The translations under genes and the position numbers were made by a program. A DNA stretch of 64,000 nucleotides from Herbaspirillum huttiense. GTDB taxonomy: Bacteria > Pseudomonadota > Gammaproteobacteria > Burkholderiales > Burkholderiaceae_D. This document shows, one piece after another, positions 8,467 to 18,532 of the stretch (positions within the stretch are counted from its first letter, which is position 1; each line of letters opens with the position of its first letter). The notes beneath the pieces were generated by a model. It saw nothing but the letters and a program-made list of their open reading frames with translations. It had not been told where the DNA came from and made no database searches. The stretch covers positions 4,030,001 to 4,094,000 of the forward strand of contig NZ_CP037993.1 in NCBI RefSeq assembly GCF_004367745.1, read 5' to 3'.

Positions 8467-11163
8467 TCAATCGGCCAGGGCCTTGGTGATGACTTCGGCC
8501 ACATCGCGCGAGAGTTTGGGGGTAGCCGCAACCTGTTGCAGGGCCAGGCGCATCTTTTCCTGCAGCGCCGGGGTGTACTTGCGCCAGCGGTCCAGGCTGC
8601 GCGCCAGGCGGGCGGCCACCTGCGGATTGCTGCCGTTCAGGGCGATCACCTGTTCGGCCCAGAAGGCATAGCCGTTGCCGTCCAGCGCATGGAAAGCCGA
8701 GGGGTTGCCGTTGCAGAAGCTGAAGATCAGGCTGCGTGCGCGATTCGGATTTTTCAATGTGAAGGCCGGATGCTCGGTCAGGGTGCGCACGGTGTTCACG
8801 TCGGCATTGCGGGCGGTGGCCTGCAGGGTGAACCACTTGTCGATGACCAGGGCTTCCTGTTCGAACTCGGCATAGAAGCGCTGCAGGGCTTCGCTCTTGC
8901 CGGGGGCGGCGCTGTTCAGGACCGCCGAGAGTGCGGCCAGGCGGTCGGTCATGTTGTTGGCGTCCTGGTCCTGCTGCTGGGCCAGGGCCATGGCTTCTTC
9001 ATCATCCAGCTCGGCCAGGTAGGACAGGGCCACGTTCTTCAAGGCACGGTGACCGGCCGAAGCGGCATCAGGGCTGTAGGCACCGGGAGTCTGGTGGGCG
9101 CGATACACCGCCAGCAGATCATCGCGCAGTTCGCGCGCCAGCGAGCGGCGCAGGAACTGGCGCGCCACATGGATGGCGTGCGGGTCGATGACTTCCATCT
9201 GTTCGGCGATCATGGTTTCCGACGGCAGGGTCAGCACCAGTTCGCGGAAGGCCGGGTCCAGCGACTCGTCCTTGAGGGTGGCGCGCAGCGCTTCGGCCAG
9301 GGCACCATCGTGCTCGATGTTGTTGAGCACGGTATCGACCGCCACCACATGGCCGGACTGGCGTGCGGCCTGCACGGCCACCGTCAGGTTCAGCAAACGG
9401 CGCGTGGCCAGGCGCTGGCCGGCTTCCCAGCGGTTGAAGGCATCGCTGTCGTGGGCCATCAGGAAGGCCAGTTCGGCATCGCTGTAGTCGTATTGCAGGA
9501 CCACCGGCGCGGAGAACCCGCGCAGCAGCGACGGCACCGGTTTTTCATCGACATTGATGAAGGTGAAGCTCTGCTGGGCCTTGGTCAGTTCCAGCACGCG
9601 GGTGGTGGCGCCGGCCTTCTTCTCGCCTTGCAGGGTCAGCGCCAGGTCACGGCCCTGCGCATCCAGCAGGCCCACGGCCACCGGAATGTGGAAGGGCTGT
9701 TTCTTCTTCTGGCCGGGCGTGGCCGGGCAGCTTTGTTCCAGCGTCAGGGTCAGGGTCTTGCGCTTGGCGTCGTAGTCCGCGCTGGCTTGCACCAGCGGCG
9801 TGCCGGCCTGGCTGTACCAGCGTTCGAATTGCGACAGGTCGCGGCCATTGGCGTCGGCCATGGCGGCACGGAAATCGTCGCAGGTCACGGCCTGGCCATC
9901 GTGGCGCTTGAAGTACAGATCCATGCCCTTGCGGAAGCCGTCACGGCCCAGCAGGGTCTGGTACATGCGCACCACTTCAGCGCCCTTTTCGTAGACGGTG
10001 ACGGTGTAGAAATTGTTGATCTCCACGAACGAGTCGGGACGCACCGGGTGGGCCATCGGACCGGCATCTTCCGGGAACTGCGCCTGGCGCAGTACGCGCA
10101 CGTCATCGATGCGCTTGACGGCGCGGCCGCTGTCGCTGCCGATCATGTCAGCCGAAAATTCCTGGTCGCGGAAGACGGTCAGGCCTTCCTTCAGGGACAG
10201 CTGGAACCAGTCGCGGCAGGTGACGCGGTTGCCGGTCCAGTTGTGGAAATATTCGTGGCCGACCACCGCTTCGATGTTGGCGAAGTCGACATCGGTGGCG
10301 ATGCGCGGGTTGGCCAGCACGTACTTGGTGTTGAAGATGTTCAGGCCCTTGTTTTCCATGGCGCCCATGTTGAAGTCGCCCACTGCCACGATCATGAAGC
10401 GGTCCAGGTCGAGATCCAGGCCGAAGCGTTCCACGTCCCAGGTGATGCTGTTCTTCAGCGACTCCATGGCGTGCTGGGTCTTGTCGAGGTTGCCCTCTTC
10501 CACCCACACCTGCAGCAGCGCATCGCGGCCCGAGTGCAGGCGCACGGTTTCTTCCTGGCAGACCAGCTGGCCGGCCACCAGGGCGAACAGGTAAGAAGGC
10601 TTCTTGAACGGATCTTCCCACTTCGCATAGTGGCGGCCATCGGGCAGCTCACCCTCTTCGATCAGGTTGCCGTTGGACAGCAGCACCGGGTAGCGCGCCT
10701 TGTCGGCACGCAGCATGACGGTGAATTTGGCCATCACGTCCGGACGATCCGGGAAATAGGTGATCTTGCGGAAACCTTCTGCCTCGCACTGGGTGAAGAA
10801 ATTGCCGTTGGACACGTACAGGCCCATGAGCGAGGTATTGCGGTCCGGATGGACCAGGGTCTCGATCTCCAGCGTCACCTTGGCCGGGGCGGCGGGGATG
10901 GTCAGCACGCCGCCGGCGATGCGGAAATCGCCCTTTGCCTGCGAGAGCGTCTTGCCGTTCAGGCGCAGGGCCACCAGTTCCAGCTCTTCGCCGAAGAGGA
11001 TCAGGTCGCGGCCCTTGGCGGCCGGGTTGCGGGTCAGGGTGATGCGGGTGGCCACATGGGTGTCAGCGGGATCGAGGTCGAAACCCATCTCGACGGTGTC
11101 AGCCAGGTAATTGGGAGCGGCGTAGTCTTTACGGTAGATCGTCTGGGGCGTATCGGTGCGCAT
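8467..11163 (-). CDS. pepN: Aminopeptidase N (M1 family zinc metallopeptidase)
   Basis: An 898-residue cytosolic peptidase that removes N-terminal residues from peptides. The exopeptidase motif GAMEN is at 267-271. The zinc site HEYFHNW begins at 303, with third ligand Glu326 (HExxH-18-E). The C-terminal helical domain characteristic of the bacterial PepN type is complete. The N-terminus YRKDYAAPNY matches E. coli PepN, so I choose the ATG of MRTDTPQ. The frame runs 25 codons further upstream, but that part has no family match. It is followed by fbp in the same direction. Confidence 0.95.
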   Translation of the reverse strand: MRTDTPQTIYRKDYAAPNYLADTVEMGFDLDPADTHVATRITLTRNPAAKGRDLILFGEELELVALRLNGKTLSQAKGDFRIAGGVLTIPAAPAKVTLEIETLVHPDRNTSLMGLYVSNGNFFTQCEAEGFRKITYFPDRPDVMAKFTVMLRADKARYPVLLSNGNLIEEGELPDGRHYAKWEDPFKKPSYLFALVAGQLVCQEETVRLHSGRDALLQVWVEEGNLDKTQHAMESLKNSITWDVERFGLDLDLDRFMIVAVGDFNMGAMENKGLNIFNTKYVLANPRIATDVDFANIEAVVGHEYFHNWTGNRVTCRDWFQLSLKEGLTVFRDQEFSADMIGSDSGRAVKRIDDVRVLRQAQFPEDAGPMAHPVRPDSFVEINNFYTVTVYEKGAEVVRMYQTLLGRDGFRKGMDLYFKRHDGQAVTCDDFRAAMADANGRDLSQFERWYSQAGTPLVQASADYDAKRKTLTLTLEQSCPATPGQKKKQPFHIPVAVGLLDAQGRDLALTLQGEKKAGATTRVLELTKAQQSFTFINVDEKPVPSLLRGFSAPVVLQYDYSDAELAFLMAHDSDAFNRWEAGQRLATRRLLNLTVAVQAARQSGHVVAVDTVLNNIEHDGALAEALRATLKDESLDPAFRELVLTLPSETMIAEQMEVIDPHAIHVARQFLRRSLARELRDDLLAVYRAHQTPGAYSPDAASAGHRALKNVALSYLAELDDEEAMALAQQQDQDANNMTDRLAALSAVLNSAAPGKSEALQRFYAEFEQEALVIDKWFTLQATARNADVNTVRTLTEHPAFTLKNPNRARSLIFSFCNGNPSAFHALDGNGYAFWAEQVIALNGSNPQVAARLARSLDRWRKYTPALQEKMRLALQQVAATPKLSRDVAEVITKALAD

Positions 11164-11588
11164 GGAGGCCTGTCCGGGAAGGGAAATGGAGGTCAGAAAA
11201 TGAGGGCTAAAGTGAAGGCTAAGACAGCAGGAAGCCAATTCAGGTGCAGCAAAAACCCGATTTTACCAATCATCCCGCACTGCGCGAATGGAATCGGCCG
11301 GATTTGCCGCGCTCGTCTCCATCAGGGACTGTTGGCGGGAAGCATGGTTCATATCGGCCTCCGGCCGGTACAATGGCGGAACCGGCCCTTGCCCCAGATT
11401 GGGGCGAAGCAGGCAGGCGCAGCGGGGGTTTCCGGCTGTCGCTTTCCACGCGGGATCAAAATGGCCGCGCGCAAGGTCTGACGAGGCAAGGTTTTTGGCA
11501 TTTTGCTTCATATCGCCCCGCAAGCGCCCTTCCCACGGCATCCCAGCCTTCTGCCCGGTGCCCGGCTTTTTTCTGATGGAGTTCGTTC
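11164..11588. other. Gene-free interval between divergent pepN and lipoprotein genes
   Basis: 425 bases that must hold the divergent promoters of pepN (-) and the lipoprotein gene (+). I see no convincing gene and no clear hairpin. A GGAG ribosome site closes it on the right. Confidence 0.5.
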
Positions 11589-12242
11589 ATGAAACGCTGG
11601 CTTTATCCCCTTCTTGCAGCGGCCAGCCTGCTGCTGTCCGGTTGCGCCTCGATGATCGAGAGCAACGTCACCTCTTTCCACGCCTGGTCGCCCGACTACA
11701 ACCAGCGCGCCTATGCCTTCGCGCCCGCCAAGGAACAGGAGAATGACCTGCAATACCAGAACTACGCCGGGCTGATCCGCCAGGAGCTGCAATTCCTCGG
11801 CTTCACCGAGGCGCGCGATCTGAAGTCGGCGCAATTGCAGGTCAGCTTCGGCTACGGGATGAATACCGAGCAGGTGGTAGTGAGCCGGCCGGCCTATGAT
11901 CCCTTCTTCTACGGGCCAGGGCCGGGCTGGGGGCGCTTTGGTCCGCGTCCGTTCGGCTTCTACGGCCCTTACGGACCGTTCTATGATCCCTTCTGGTATG
12001 GCGGTCCGATGCAGACCACCAGCTATCCGGTCTTCCTGCGCCGGCTGCAGATCGGCATCAGCCAGGCCAGCGACGGCAAGAAGCTGTTCGACGTCGTGGT
12101 CGACAGCGAAGGCCAGCGTGCCGGACTGACGGCCGCCATGCCGGCCATGGTGCGCGCGGCCTTCGAGGATTTCCCTGGTCCCAGCGGCGTGACGCGCCAC
12201 ATCCGCATCAAGGTGGACAAGAACGGCCAGCCGGAGAACTGA
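11589..12242 (+). CDS. DUF4136-type outer-membrane lipoprotein
   Basis: A 217-residue lipoprotein. The lipobox LLSGC places the acylated cysteine at residue 19. The region after it (TSFHAWSPDYNQRAYAF, then IRQELQFLGFTE) matches the DUF4136 pattern seen in many proteobacterial lipoproteins of unknown function. A Gly/Pro/Tyr/Phe-rich loop (about 100-140, FYGPGPGWGRFGPRP) interrupts the domain. The residue after the Cys is Ala, so the usual rule predicts outer-membrane sorting. Function unknown. Confidence 0.8.
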   Translation: MKRWLYPLLAAASLLLSGCASMIESNVTSFHAWSPDYNQRAYAFAPAKEQENDLQYQNYAGLIRQELQFLGFTEARDLKSAQLQVSFGYGMNTEQVVVSRPAYDPFFYGPGPGWGRFGPRPFGFYGPYGPFYDPFWYGGPMQTTSYPVFLRRLQIGISQASDGKKLFDVVVDSEGQRAGLTAAMPAMVRAAFEDFPGPSGVTRHIRIKVDKNGQPEN

Positions 12243-12248
12243 TCCCGC

Positions 12249-13250
12249 TCACCCGTGCGGCGGCCGCCCGAGCCGCTTGCCCAGGCCCCAGATGCTCAGC
12301 AACAACAGCGCGCCGCCCAGCCACTGGCTAGCGCTCAGGGTCTGGCCCAGCAATACGGCGGCCAGCAGGACTGCCGTGAGCGGTTCGATCAGGGTCGCCA
12401 CGGTCAGCGCCGTGGGCGTCAGGCGTGCGGCGCCCCAGCTGAACACCAGCAGCGCCAGCGCCGCCGTGACCACCCCCAGGTACAGATACCAGGCTTGCGG
12501 CGGCAAGCCGCTGGGCCAGTGCAGCGGCCGCGCCAGGCTGGCCAGTCCCATCACCAGCGCCGCCACCACGGTCAGGCAGGTTGCGGAGGGGCCGGCCCCC
12601 AGCGCCGTCGAGAGCCGTCCGCTGACCAGCGTGAATCCGGTATAGAGCAAGGCCGAGGCGACCGAACAGGCCAGTCCGATCAGCAGGTCCGTCTGGCCTG
12701 ATGCCGCACTGCCATTGGCCTCATGCCGCGCCACGATCAGCACGGTGCCGCCCAGTGCGGCGGCGAGCACCGCTGCCAGTGTCCAGTCCAGCTTTTCCTG
12801 CCCGCGCAACAGCGCGATGACGGTGGAAAACACGGGTGGCAGGCACAGGGCGATCAGCGTGGGAATGGCCGCGCCGATGCGCTCGATTCCCAGGAACCAG
12901 AACAGCACGTAGCCGGCCATGGTGGTCCCGGCCAGCACCACGGGCAGCAGCAGCGCGCGCAGGGTCGGCAGGTGGATGCGTGCGCCGAATACCAGACACA
13001 GGAACACCGCACCGACCGCAAAGCGCCAGAAGGAGATGTCGCCCGGCGCGAATCCGTATTGCGCGATCAGGATGTTGACCACCAGGGCTCCGGTGCCCCA
13101 CAGGAAACCGGCGCTGCAGGCGGCCATCAGGGCCACGCCGGAGTAGGCGGGCGCAGCCAGCGAAGAGAACGGGAACCAGACACGGCGGATCCTTGATGAG
13201 GGTGGCAAGGGGGGCGATGGCGTACGGACGGTCGCCGGGCGCAGCGTCAC
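12249..13250 (-). CDS. EamA/DMT family permease
   Basis: A 333-residue inner-membrane transporter with about ten TM segments in two EamA repeats; the second starts near LLIGLACSVASALLYTGF. Substrate unknown. The first 35 residues are not membrane-like (Pro/Arg/Ser-rich), so the true start may be an internal codon such as the ATG of MAACSAGFLW near 13127; I keep the longer frame. It ends 6 bases from the convergent lipoprotein gene. The binding-protein gene stops 55 bases before it on the same strand, so the two may be cotranscribed. Confidence 0.8.
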   Translation of the reverse strand: MTLRPATVRTPSPPLPPSSRIRRVWFPFSSLAAPAYSGVALMAACSAGFLWGTGALVVNILIAQYGFAPGDISFWRFAVGAVFLCLVFGARIHLPTLRALLLPVVLAGTTMAGYVLFWFLGIERIGAAIPTLIALCLPPVFSTVIALLRGQEKLDWTLAAVLAAALGGTVLIVARHEANGSAASGQTDLLIGLACSVASALLYTGFTLVSGRLSTALGAGPSATCLTVVAALVMGLASLARPLHWPSGLPPQAWYLYLGVVTAALALLVFSWGAARLTPTALTVATLIEPLTAVLLAAVLLGQTLSASQWLGGALLLLSIWGLGKRLGRPPHG

Positions 13251-13304
13251 AGTGTAGCCGATCAGGACAGGGCCGCGCCGGGCGGCTGCTCCGCTGCCCT
13301 GCCC

Positions 13305-14465
13305 TCAATTGATGAAGCGCCCCCCCGTGCCGATGGCGGTGAGGTCAACGAAATCGGACCCGCTGTGATCGGTGCGCCCGAACTGCAGGCTGAAGCCGCC
13401 GCCATCGTAGTTGGCCGGGGTGATGCTCTCCAGCGCCCGGATCAGGCCGGCACGCGTAAGTTGCGGGCCGGCGCGGCGCAGGCCCTCGACCAGCACGCGG
13501 GCGGCGATGTAGCCTTCCAGCCCGATGAAATTGCAGCGCGCGCCGGGGCTGCTTTCCATGGCCTTCTGGTATTCGTAGACGATGGGCAGCCTGGCCTTGT
13601 TGGGAAATGGCACCACCTGGGTGATCTCGGTACCGACCCCGGTCTGCTTGAGGCGTGCGGCCAGCGACAGGCTGCCGACGAAGGAATAATGCGAAAAGCC
13701 GCCGAGGTAGCCCGCCGCCCGCATGCGCGTGATGAGCGCCGCGGCCGGCTCGTAGGACACGGCCTGGATCACCACATCGGGGCGCATCTTCATGAACTGT
13801 TCTGCCGCCGGCCCCACGGCATCGCTGTTGCGCTCGATGGGCATGCTGCCGACCAGGGTCAGTCCGTATTGCGCTGCGCGCTGGCTCAGGTTGTCCAGCA
13901 GGCCCTTGCCGAGCTCATCGTTCTGGTAGAACACCGCCACGCGCTTGCGCCCGGTGCCCTGCAGCTGGCGCAGCAGGAAACCGGTTTCCTGCTCGTAGCT
14001 GGCGCGCACGTGGAAGATCAGGCGATTGAAGGGTTCGCGCAGGGCGGCGGCCCCGGTGTGCGGGGCGATCAGCGGAATGCCGGCCTCGCGGATGGCCGGC
14101 AGCGCCGCCAGCACCGTGGGCGTGCCGGAAAAACCGAACAGCGCGAATACCTTGTCGCGCCAGATCAGTTGCTGGGTGTTGGCCAGGGTGCGTTCGGGCT
14201 GGTAGCCGTCATCCAGGCTCAGCAGCCGCACGCGCCGCCCATGCACGCCGCCACGGGCATTGACCTGGGCGAAATAGCTGCGTGTGCCTTCCTGGAAGTC
14301 GCGCCCGACCTCGGCGGCCGGGCCGGTAAAGGGGGCCGACTGGCCCAGCACGATTTCCTGCGGACTCACCCCGTTCTCGGCCGCCTGCGCAGCGTGCAGG
14401 CCGCACGCCACGCCCAAGGCCAGACGGCCGCACCAGACAACGACCGCGTGCCAGTTCCTTCCCAT
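13305..14465 (-). CDS. Branched-chain amino-acid-type ABC substrate-binding protein
   Basis: A 386-residue periplasmic binding protein of the Peripla_BP_6 (LivJ-like) family. The signal peptide ends at AQA near residue 28. The mature start, GVSPQEIVLGQSAPFTGPAAEVG, is typical. The middle has GYQPERTLANTQQLI and the second lobe RKRVAVFYQNDELGKGLLD. No liv permease or ATPase genes are adjacent, so it is an orphan binding protein, a common situation in Burkholderiales. Ligand unknown. Its ATG follows a purine-rich ribosome site (GGAGAGGGAG). Confidence 0.88.
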   Translation of the reverse strand: MGRNWHAVVVWCGRLALGVACGLHAAQAAENGVSPQEIVLGQSAPFTGPAAEVGRDFQEGTRSYFAQVNARGGVHGRRVRLLSLDDGYQPERTLANTQQLIWRDKVFALFGFSGTPTVLAALPAIREAGIPLIAPHTGAAALREPFNRLIFHVRASYEQETGFLLRQLQGTGRKRVAVFYQNDELGKGLLDNLSQRAAQYGLTLVGSMPIERNSDAVGPAAEQFMKMRPDVVIQAVSYEPAAALITRMRAAGYLGGFSHYSFVGSLSLAARLKQTGVGTEITQVVPFPNKARLPIVYEYQKAMESSPGARCNFIGLEGYIAARVLVEGLRRAGPQLTRAGLIRALESITPANYDGGGFSLQFGRTDHSGSDFVDLTAIGTGGRFIN

Positions 14466-14497
14466 CTCCCTCTCCCGCCAAAAATGTTCTCCCTGGA

Positions 14498-14529
14498 GGC
14501 GTTCAGGTGAAGGAATTCACCCGAACGCC
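14498..14529. repeat. Inverted repeat upstream of the binding-protein gene
   Basis: GGCGTTC-A-GGTGAA / TTCACC-C-GAACGCC around GGAA: a 13-bp stem with one A/C mismatch, 33 bases before the minus-strand ATG at 14465. No adjacent T-run, so it is either an operator-like dyad or a leader hairpin. Confidence 0.6.
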
Positions 14530-14644
14530 GAAGGCAGCATTTGACGATCAAGACGGAGAAAAATGCGTGATCCACGCATAGTCTTGGGTAAACCCCGATA
14601 ACTTGCGAGATCCGTACCGAAGAATTTCGATATCCAGTGGAAAA

Positions 14645-14815
14645 TCAGGAGAAGTAGGCTTCGCTGGCGAAGGTGATGACCACGATCATGAGCACCGCAC
14701 AGATCAGCACCGCCAACAGCCGCCCGAACTTGGGCGAGCCATCGGCGCCGGCCGCCTGCTCGGGGGGATGGCCCATGGGATTGTCGAGGCCGGGGTCGCG
14801 CGGGGGCTGGTCCAT
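14645..14815 (-). CDS. 56-residue single-span membrane protein of unknown function
   Basis: A short gene 44 bases downstream of the quinone oxidoreductase gene. The product has a Pro/Gly/Asp-rich N-terminal half (MDQPPRDPGLDNPMGHP) and one C-terminal TM helix at about residues 33-51 (LLAVLICAVLMIVVITF), ending EAYFS. GAGGA stands 6 bases before this ATG. Another in-frame ATG 6 bases upstream overlaps that ribosome site and is less likely. Not recognised. The topology suggests a small tail-anchored inner-membrane protein. Confidence 0.7.
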   Translation of the reverse strand: MDQPPRDPGLDNPMGHPPEQAAGADGSPKFGRLLAVLICAVLMIVVITFASEAYFS

Positions 14816-14859
14816 AGGCATTCCTCTTGTATCAGGGTCATCAGGCGATTACGCGGCCA

Positions 14860-15834
14860 TCACGGGATCAGGATGGTCGAACCGGTGGTCTTGCGGCCTT
14901 CCAAGTCGGCGTGGGCCTGGCCGACATCCTTCAAGGCATAACGCTGGTTGATCTCGATGCTGATCTTGCCGCTCTCGACCATGTCGAACAGGTCGCCGGC
15001 GGTGGCATCGAGTTCGGGGCGGGTGGCGATGTAGTTGCCCAGCGAGGGCCGGGTCAGGAACAGCGAACCGCGCGAGGCCAGTTCGGACACGCCGAATGGC
15101 GGCACCGGACCGGAGGCATTGCCGAAGCTGACCATCATGCCGCGCGGGCGCAGGCAATCCAGCGAGCCGGTGAAGGTGTCCTTGCCGATGGCGTCATAGA
15201 CCACCGGCACACCTTTGCCGCCGGTGATTTCCTTGACGCGTTCGACGAAGTTTTCGGTGGTGTAGTTGATGACGTGGGCCGCGCCATGCTGCTTGGCCAG
15301 GGCCGCCTTCTCGTCGCTGCTGACGGTGCCGATCAGGTTCACGCCCAGGGCGCGCGCCCACTGGCAGGCGATCAGGCCGATGCCGCCGGCGGCTGCATGG
15401 AACAGGATGGTCTCGCCGGGCTGTACGGCATAGGTCTGGCGCAGCAGGTATTGCACGGTCATGCCTTGCAGCATCATGGCCGCTGCGGTATCGAAACTGA
15501 TGGCATCCGGCAGCTTGACCAGGATGTCGGCCGGCATCACCCGCGCTTCGGCATAGGCCCCGTTGGGACGGCCAGCATAGGCCACGCGGTCGCCGACCTG
15601 GAAGCCGGCCACGCCTGCACCGACGGCTTCGATGGTGCCGGCCGCTTCCTGGCCCAGGCCGGCCGGCAGCGGCTGCGGATAGAGTCCGGAGCGGAAATAG
15701 CAATCGATGAAGTTCAGGCCGACGGCAGCGTGGCGGATGCGGACTTCACCGGGACCCGGTTCGCCCACTTCCACGTCCACATATTCCATGACTTCGGGGC
15801 CGCCGGTCTTGCTCATGCGGATTGCTTTTGCCAT
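14860..15834 (-). CDS. NADPH:quinone oxidoreductase (QorA-type, zinc-free MDR family)
   Basis: A 324-residue cytosolic medium-chain reductase that uses NADPH to reduce quinones. The N-terminal GroES-like domain has GLNFIDCYFRSGLY, the MDR quinone reductase hallmark, and lacks the zinc-site cysteines of alcohol dehydrogenases. The nucleotide-binding motif is HAAAGGIGLIACQWA, near residues 146-160. AAGGAG precedes the ATG. A 56-residue membrane protein gene follows in the same direction. Confidence 0.92.
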   Translation of the reverse strand: MAKAIRMSKTGGPEVMEYVDVEVGEPGPGEVRIRHAAVGLNFIDCYFRSGLYPQPLPAGLGQEAAGTIEAVGAGVAGFQVGDRVAYAGRPNGAYAEARVMPADILVKLPDAISFDTAAAMMLQGMTVQYLLRQTYAVQPGETILFHAAAGGIGLIACQWARALGVNLIGTVSSDEKAALAKQHGAAHVINYTTENFVERVKEITGGKGVPVVYDAIGKDTFTGSLDCLRPRGMMVSFGNASGPVPPFGVSELASRGSLFLTRPSLGNYIATRPELDATAGDLFDMVESGKISIEINQRYALKDVGQAHADLEGRKTTGSTILIP

Positions 15835-15903
15835 CTGGGTCTCCTTGTAGTGAGTGGATTTCTAGCCTGAACATTCATATATCGAGAGGCAGTATAGAAC
15901 GCC

Positions 15904-16824
15904 TCAGCGCTTCTTGCGCGACAGCAGCCACATGCCCGCCAGCACCAGGGCGGTGCCGGCCAGCTGGATGCCGGTGATCGGTTCATCCAGCAGCACGGCC
16001 CCCATGAAGAGCGTCGAGACCGGCCCCACCAGGCCCGCCTGGGCGGCCGTGGGGGCGCCGATGCGGGCCACCGCCACCATGGTCAGGAACACCGGCAGCA
16101 CCGTGCAGAACACCGCATTGAAAAGTGACAGCTGGTACACGGGGGCCACCTGCGTGACCAGGTCGGCGGGCGCGCGCAAGATGAAGAACTGGATCAGGCA
16201 GGCCACGCTGGAGACGCACATGGCATAGGCCACCAGCCGCACCGCGCCGACCCGGCGCACCAGTTCGCCCGAAGAGATGAGGTAGATCGAATAGCTCAGG
16301 GCCGATCCCAGCACCAGGACGCTGCCGAGGATGACGTTGCTGCCGCCGGTATGCAGGTCATGCTGGAGCACCAGCACGGTACCGAAGTAGGACACCAGCA
16401 GCGCCGCCCATTCGATCCAGCCGACCTTGCGTTTGAAGAAGAAAAAGGCGATCAGCATCACGAAGGAAGGCGTGAGGAACAGGATCAATCGTTCCAGCCC
16501 GGCCGAGATGTATTGCAGCCCGAGGAAGTCGAGGAAGCTCGACAGGTAATAGCCCATCAATCCCAGCACCACGATGCGCAGCACGTCGGCGCGCGCCAGG
16601 GGCGGCTGGGTGCGCGCTTTCCAGAGCGCCACGGCGGCAAACATGGGGAAAGAAAACAGCATGCGCAGCGTGATCACCATGACCGCATCGACCTGGTAGC
16701 GGTACATCAGCTTGGCCACGATGGCCTTGGCGGAAAAGAAGATGGCACCAATGATGGCGAGCAGCAGCCCGCCCAGGAAGGCCTGGCGCGGAGTGGAATG
16801 AACGGGAGTGTGGGCGGCAGTCAT
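15904..16824 (-). CDS. EamA/DMT family permease
   Basis: A 306-residue inner-membrane protein with about ten TM helices and two EamA repeats. Motifs include FLGLQYISAGLERLILFLTP in the first half and PTAAQAGLVGPVSTL in the last quarter. Substrate unknown. I start at the ATG of MTAAHTPV; 18 further upstream codons are Arg-rich and unlike the family. It begins 59 bases after the stop of the HerA-like gene and may be cotranscribed with it. Confidence 0.85.
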   Translation of the reverse strand: MTAAHTPVHSTPRQAFLGGLLLAIIGAIFFSAKAIVAKLMYRYQVDAVMVITLRMLFSFPMFAAVALWKARTQPPLARADVLRIVVLGLMGYYLSSFLDFLGLQYISAGLERLILFLTPSFVMLIAFFFFKRKVGWIEWAALLVSYFGTVLVLQHDLHTGGSNVILGSVLVLGSALSYSIYLISSGELVRRVGAVRLVAYAMCVSSVACLIQFFILRAPADLVTQVAPVYQLSLFNAVFCTVLPVFLTMVAVARIGAPTAAQAGLVGPVSTLFMGAVLLDEPITGIQLAGTALVLAGMWLLSRKKR

Positions 16825-16882
16825 GGCCGCGATTGTAAACCTTGGGCTGCGCACGCGCCGCGCGGGCGTGCGCAGCACCGTG

Positions 16883-18532
16883 TCAGCGCTTCTTCATCAG
16901 CGAGCCGAGCACGCCGCGAATGAGCTCGCGCCCGACCTGCGAACCGATGCTGCGTGCGGCCGACTTGACCATGGCCTGCAGGGGAGAATCGCTGCGGCGA
17001 CTGCCGCTGCCGCTGCCGAAGATGCCACCGGCGGCATCCTTGAGCAGGTCGCCCAGACCACCGCCCTGATCCTGCTGTGACTGTGGCTGTGGCGCGGGCT
17101 GTGGCAGCGGCATGCGTGCACCGCCGCTGGGACGCGACGTGCTGGCAGGGGCCGGTGCGCTGCGGCCTGCCGATGCGCCCCAGGCATTGTCATCGGCCGG
17201 AGCGGGGACTGGTTGCGGCGCCGGTTCCGGCGCAGGGGCCGCCTGCGGCTGCTGCACCGCGCGTCCCTTCAGGCGTTCATAGGCCGATTCGCGGTCGATG
17301 GCCTGTTCGTAGACGCCGGCCACCAGCGAAGAGGCGATCAGGGCACGCCGTTCCTCCACGCTGATCGGGCCGATCTGCGAGGCCGGCGTCAGCACGTAGC
17401 CGCGCTCGACCATGTTGGGCCGCCCCTTCTCATCGAGGAAGGACACCAGCGCCTCGCCCACGCCCAGCTCGGTGATGGCCTGGGCGGTATTGACCATGGG
17501 ATTGGGACGGAAGGTTTCGGCGGCCGCCTGCACCGCCTTCTGGTCGCGCGGGGTGTAGGCGCGCAGGGCGTGCTGGACGCGGTTGCCGAGCTGGCCCAGC
17601 ACGGTGTCGGGGATGTCCAGCGGATTTTGCGTGACAAAGTAGATGCCCACGCCCTTGGACCGGATCAGGCGGACCACCTGCTCGATCTTCTGCAGAAGCG
17701 GCTTGGGGGCTTCATCGAAGAGCAGGTGCGCTTCGTCGAAGAAGAAAGCCATCTTGGGCTTGTCCAGGTCGCCCACTTCGGGCAGGTGCTCGAACAATTC
17801 GGACAGCATCCACAGCAGGAAGGTGGAATACAGGCGCGGCGCGTTCATGAGCTTGTCGGCGGCGAGGATGTTGATGATGCCGCGGCCCTGGGCATCGGTC
17901 TGCATCCAGTCCTCGATGTTCAACATCGGTTCGCCGAAGAAGCGGTCGCCGCCCTGCTCGTCGATGGCGATCAGCCCGCGCTGGATGGCCCCTACGCTGG
18001 CGGCCGAAATGTTGCCGTATTCGGTCTTGAACTGGGCTGCGTTCTCGCCCACGTGCTGCAGCATGGCGCGCAGGTCCTTGGTATCGAGCAGCAGCAGGCC
18101 GTGGTCATCGGCAATCTTGAACACCAGTTGCAGCACGCCCTGCTGGGTATCGTTCAGGTTGAGCATGCGGGCCAGCATCAGCGGGCCCATGTCGGAGACG
18201 GTGGCGCGCACCGGATGGCCCAGTTCGCCGTAGACGTCCCAGAACGCCACCGGTGCCGCGGCCCAGGCCGGCTCGGGCAAGCCCAGCTGGGCCAGGCGCG
18301 CGCTGGTCTTGGGGGAGGCGCTGCCGGCCTTGCCCAGGCCGGAGAGGTCGCCCTTGACGTCAGCCATGAAGACGGGCACGCCGATATCGGAGAGGGCCTG
18401 GGCCAGCACCTGCAGGGTGACCGTCTTGCCGGTGCCGGTGGCTCCGGTGATGCAGCCGTGACGGTTGGCCAGTTGCGGCAGCAGGCACAGTTGCCCGCCG
18501 GAATGGGTAGCGATGGGAAGCGGATTAATCAT
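16883..18532 (-). CDS. HerA-like P-loop ATPase (DUF853, YjgR family)
   Basis: A 549-residue predicted cytosolic NTPase. Walker A is GATGTGKT at residues 30-37 and Walker B is the [12 protein letters not shown] segment in the middle. [21 protein letters not shown] is the sensor region typical of DUF853/YjgR proteins. A Pro/Ala/Gln-rich linker of roughly 90 residues from about 415 leads to a C-terminal hydrophobic-basic segment ending GSLMKKR. The biochemical role is not established for this family; DNA-pumping or nucleic-acid work is suggested only by kinship with HerA/FtsK. Confidence 0.9.
   Translation of the reverse strand: MINPLPIATHSGGQLCLLPQLANRHGCITGATGTGKTVTLQVLAQALSDIGVPVFMADVKGDLSGLGKAGSASPKTSARLAQLGLPEPAWAAAPVAFWDVYGELGHPVRATVSDMGPLMLARMLNLNDTQQGVLQLVFKIADDHGLLLLDTKDLRAMLQHVGENAAQFKTEYGNISAASVGAIQRGLIAIDEQGGDRFFGEPMLNIEDWMQTDAQGRGIINILAADKLMNAPRLYSTFLLWMLSELFEHLPEVGDLDKPKMAFFFDEAHLLFDEAPKPLLQKIEQVVRLIRSKGVGIYFVTQNPLDIPDTVLGQLGNRVQHALRAYTPRDQKAVQAAAETFRPNPMVNTAQAITELGVGEALVSFLDEKGRPNMVERGYVLTPASQIGPISVEERRALIASSLVAGVYEQAIDRESAYERLKGRAVQQPQAAPAPEPAPQPVPAPADDNAWGASAGRSAPAPASTSRPSGGARMPLPQPAPQPQSQQDQGGGLGDLLKDAAGGIFGSGSGSRRSDSPLQAMVKSAARSIGSQVGRELIRGVLGSLMKKR

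Noticed and set aside
8536..11481. A 981-codon open frame on + across pepN
   Set aside because: Antisense shadow of pepN with His/Gln/Gly-rich low-information protein and no ribosome site.
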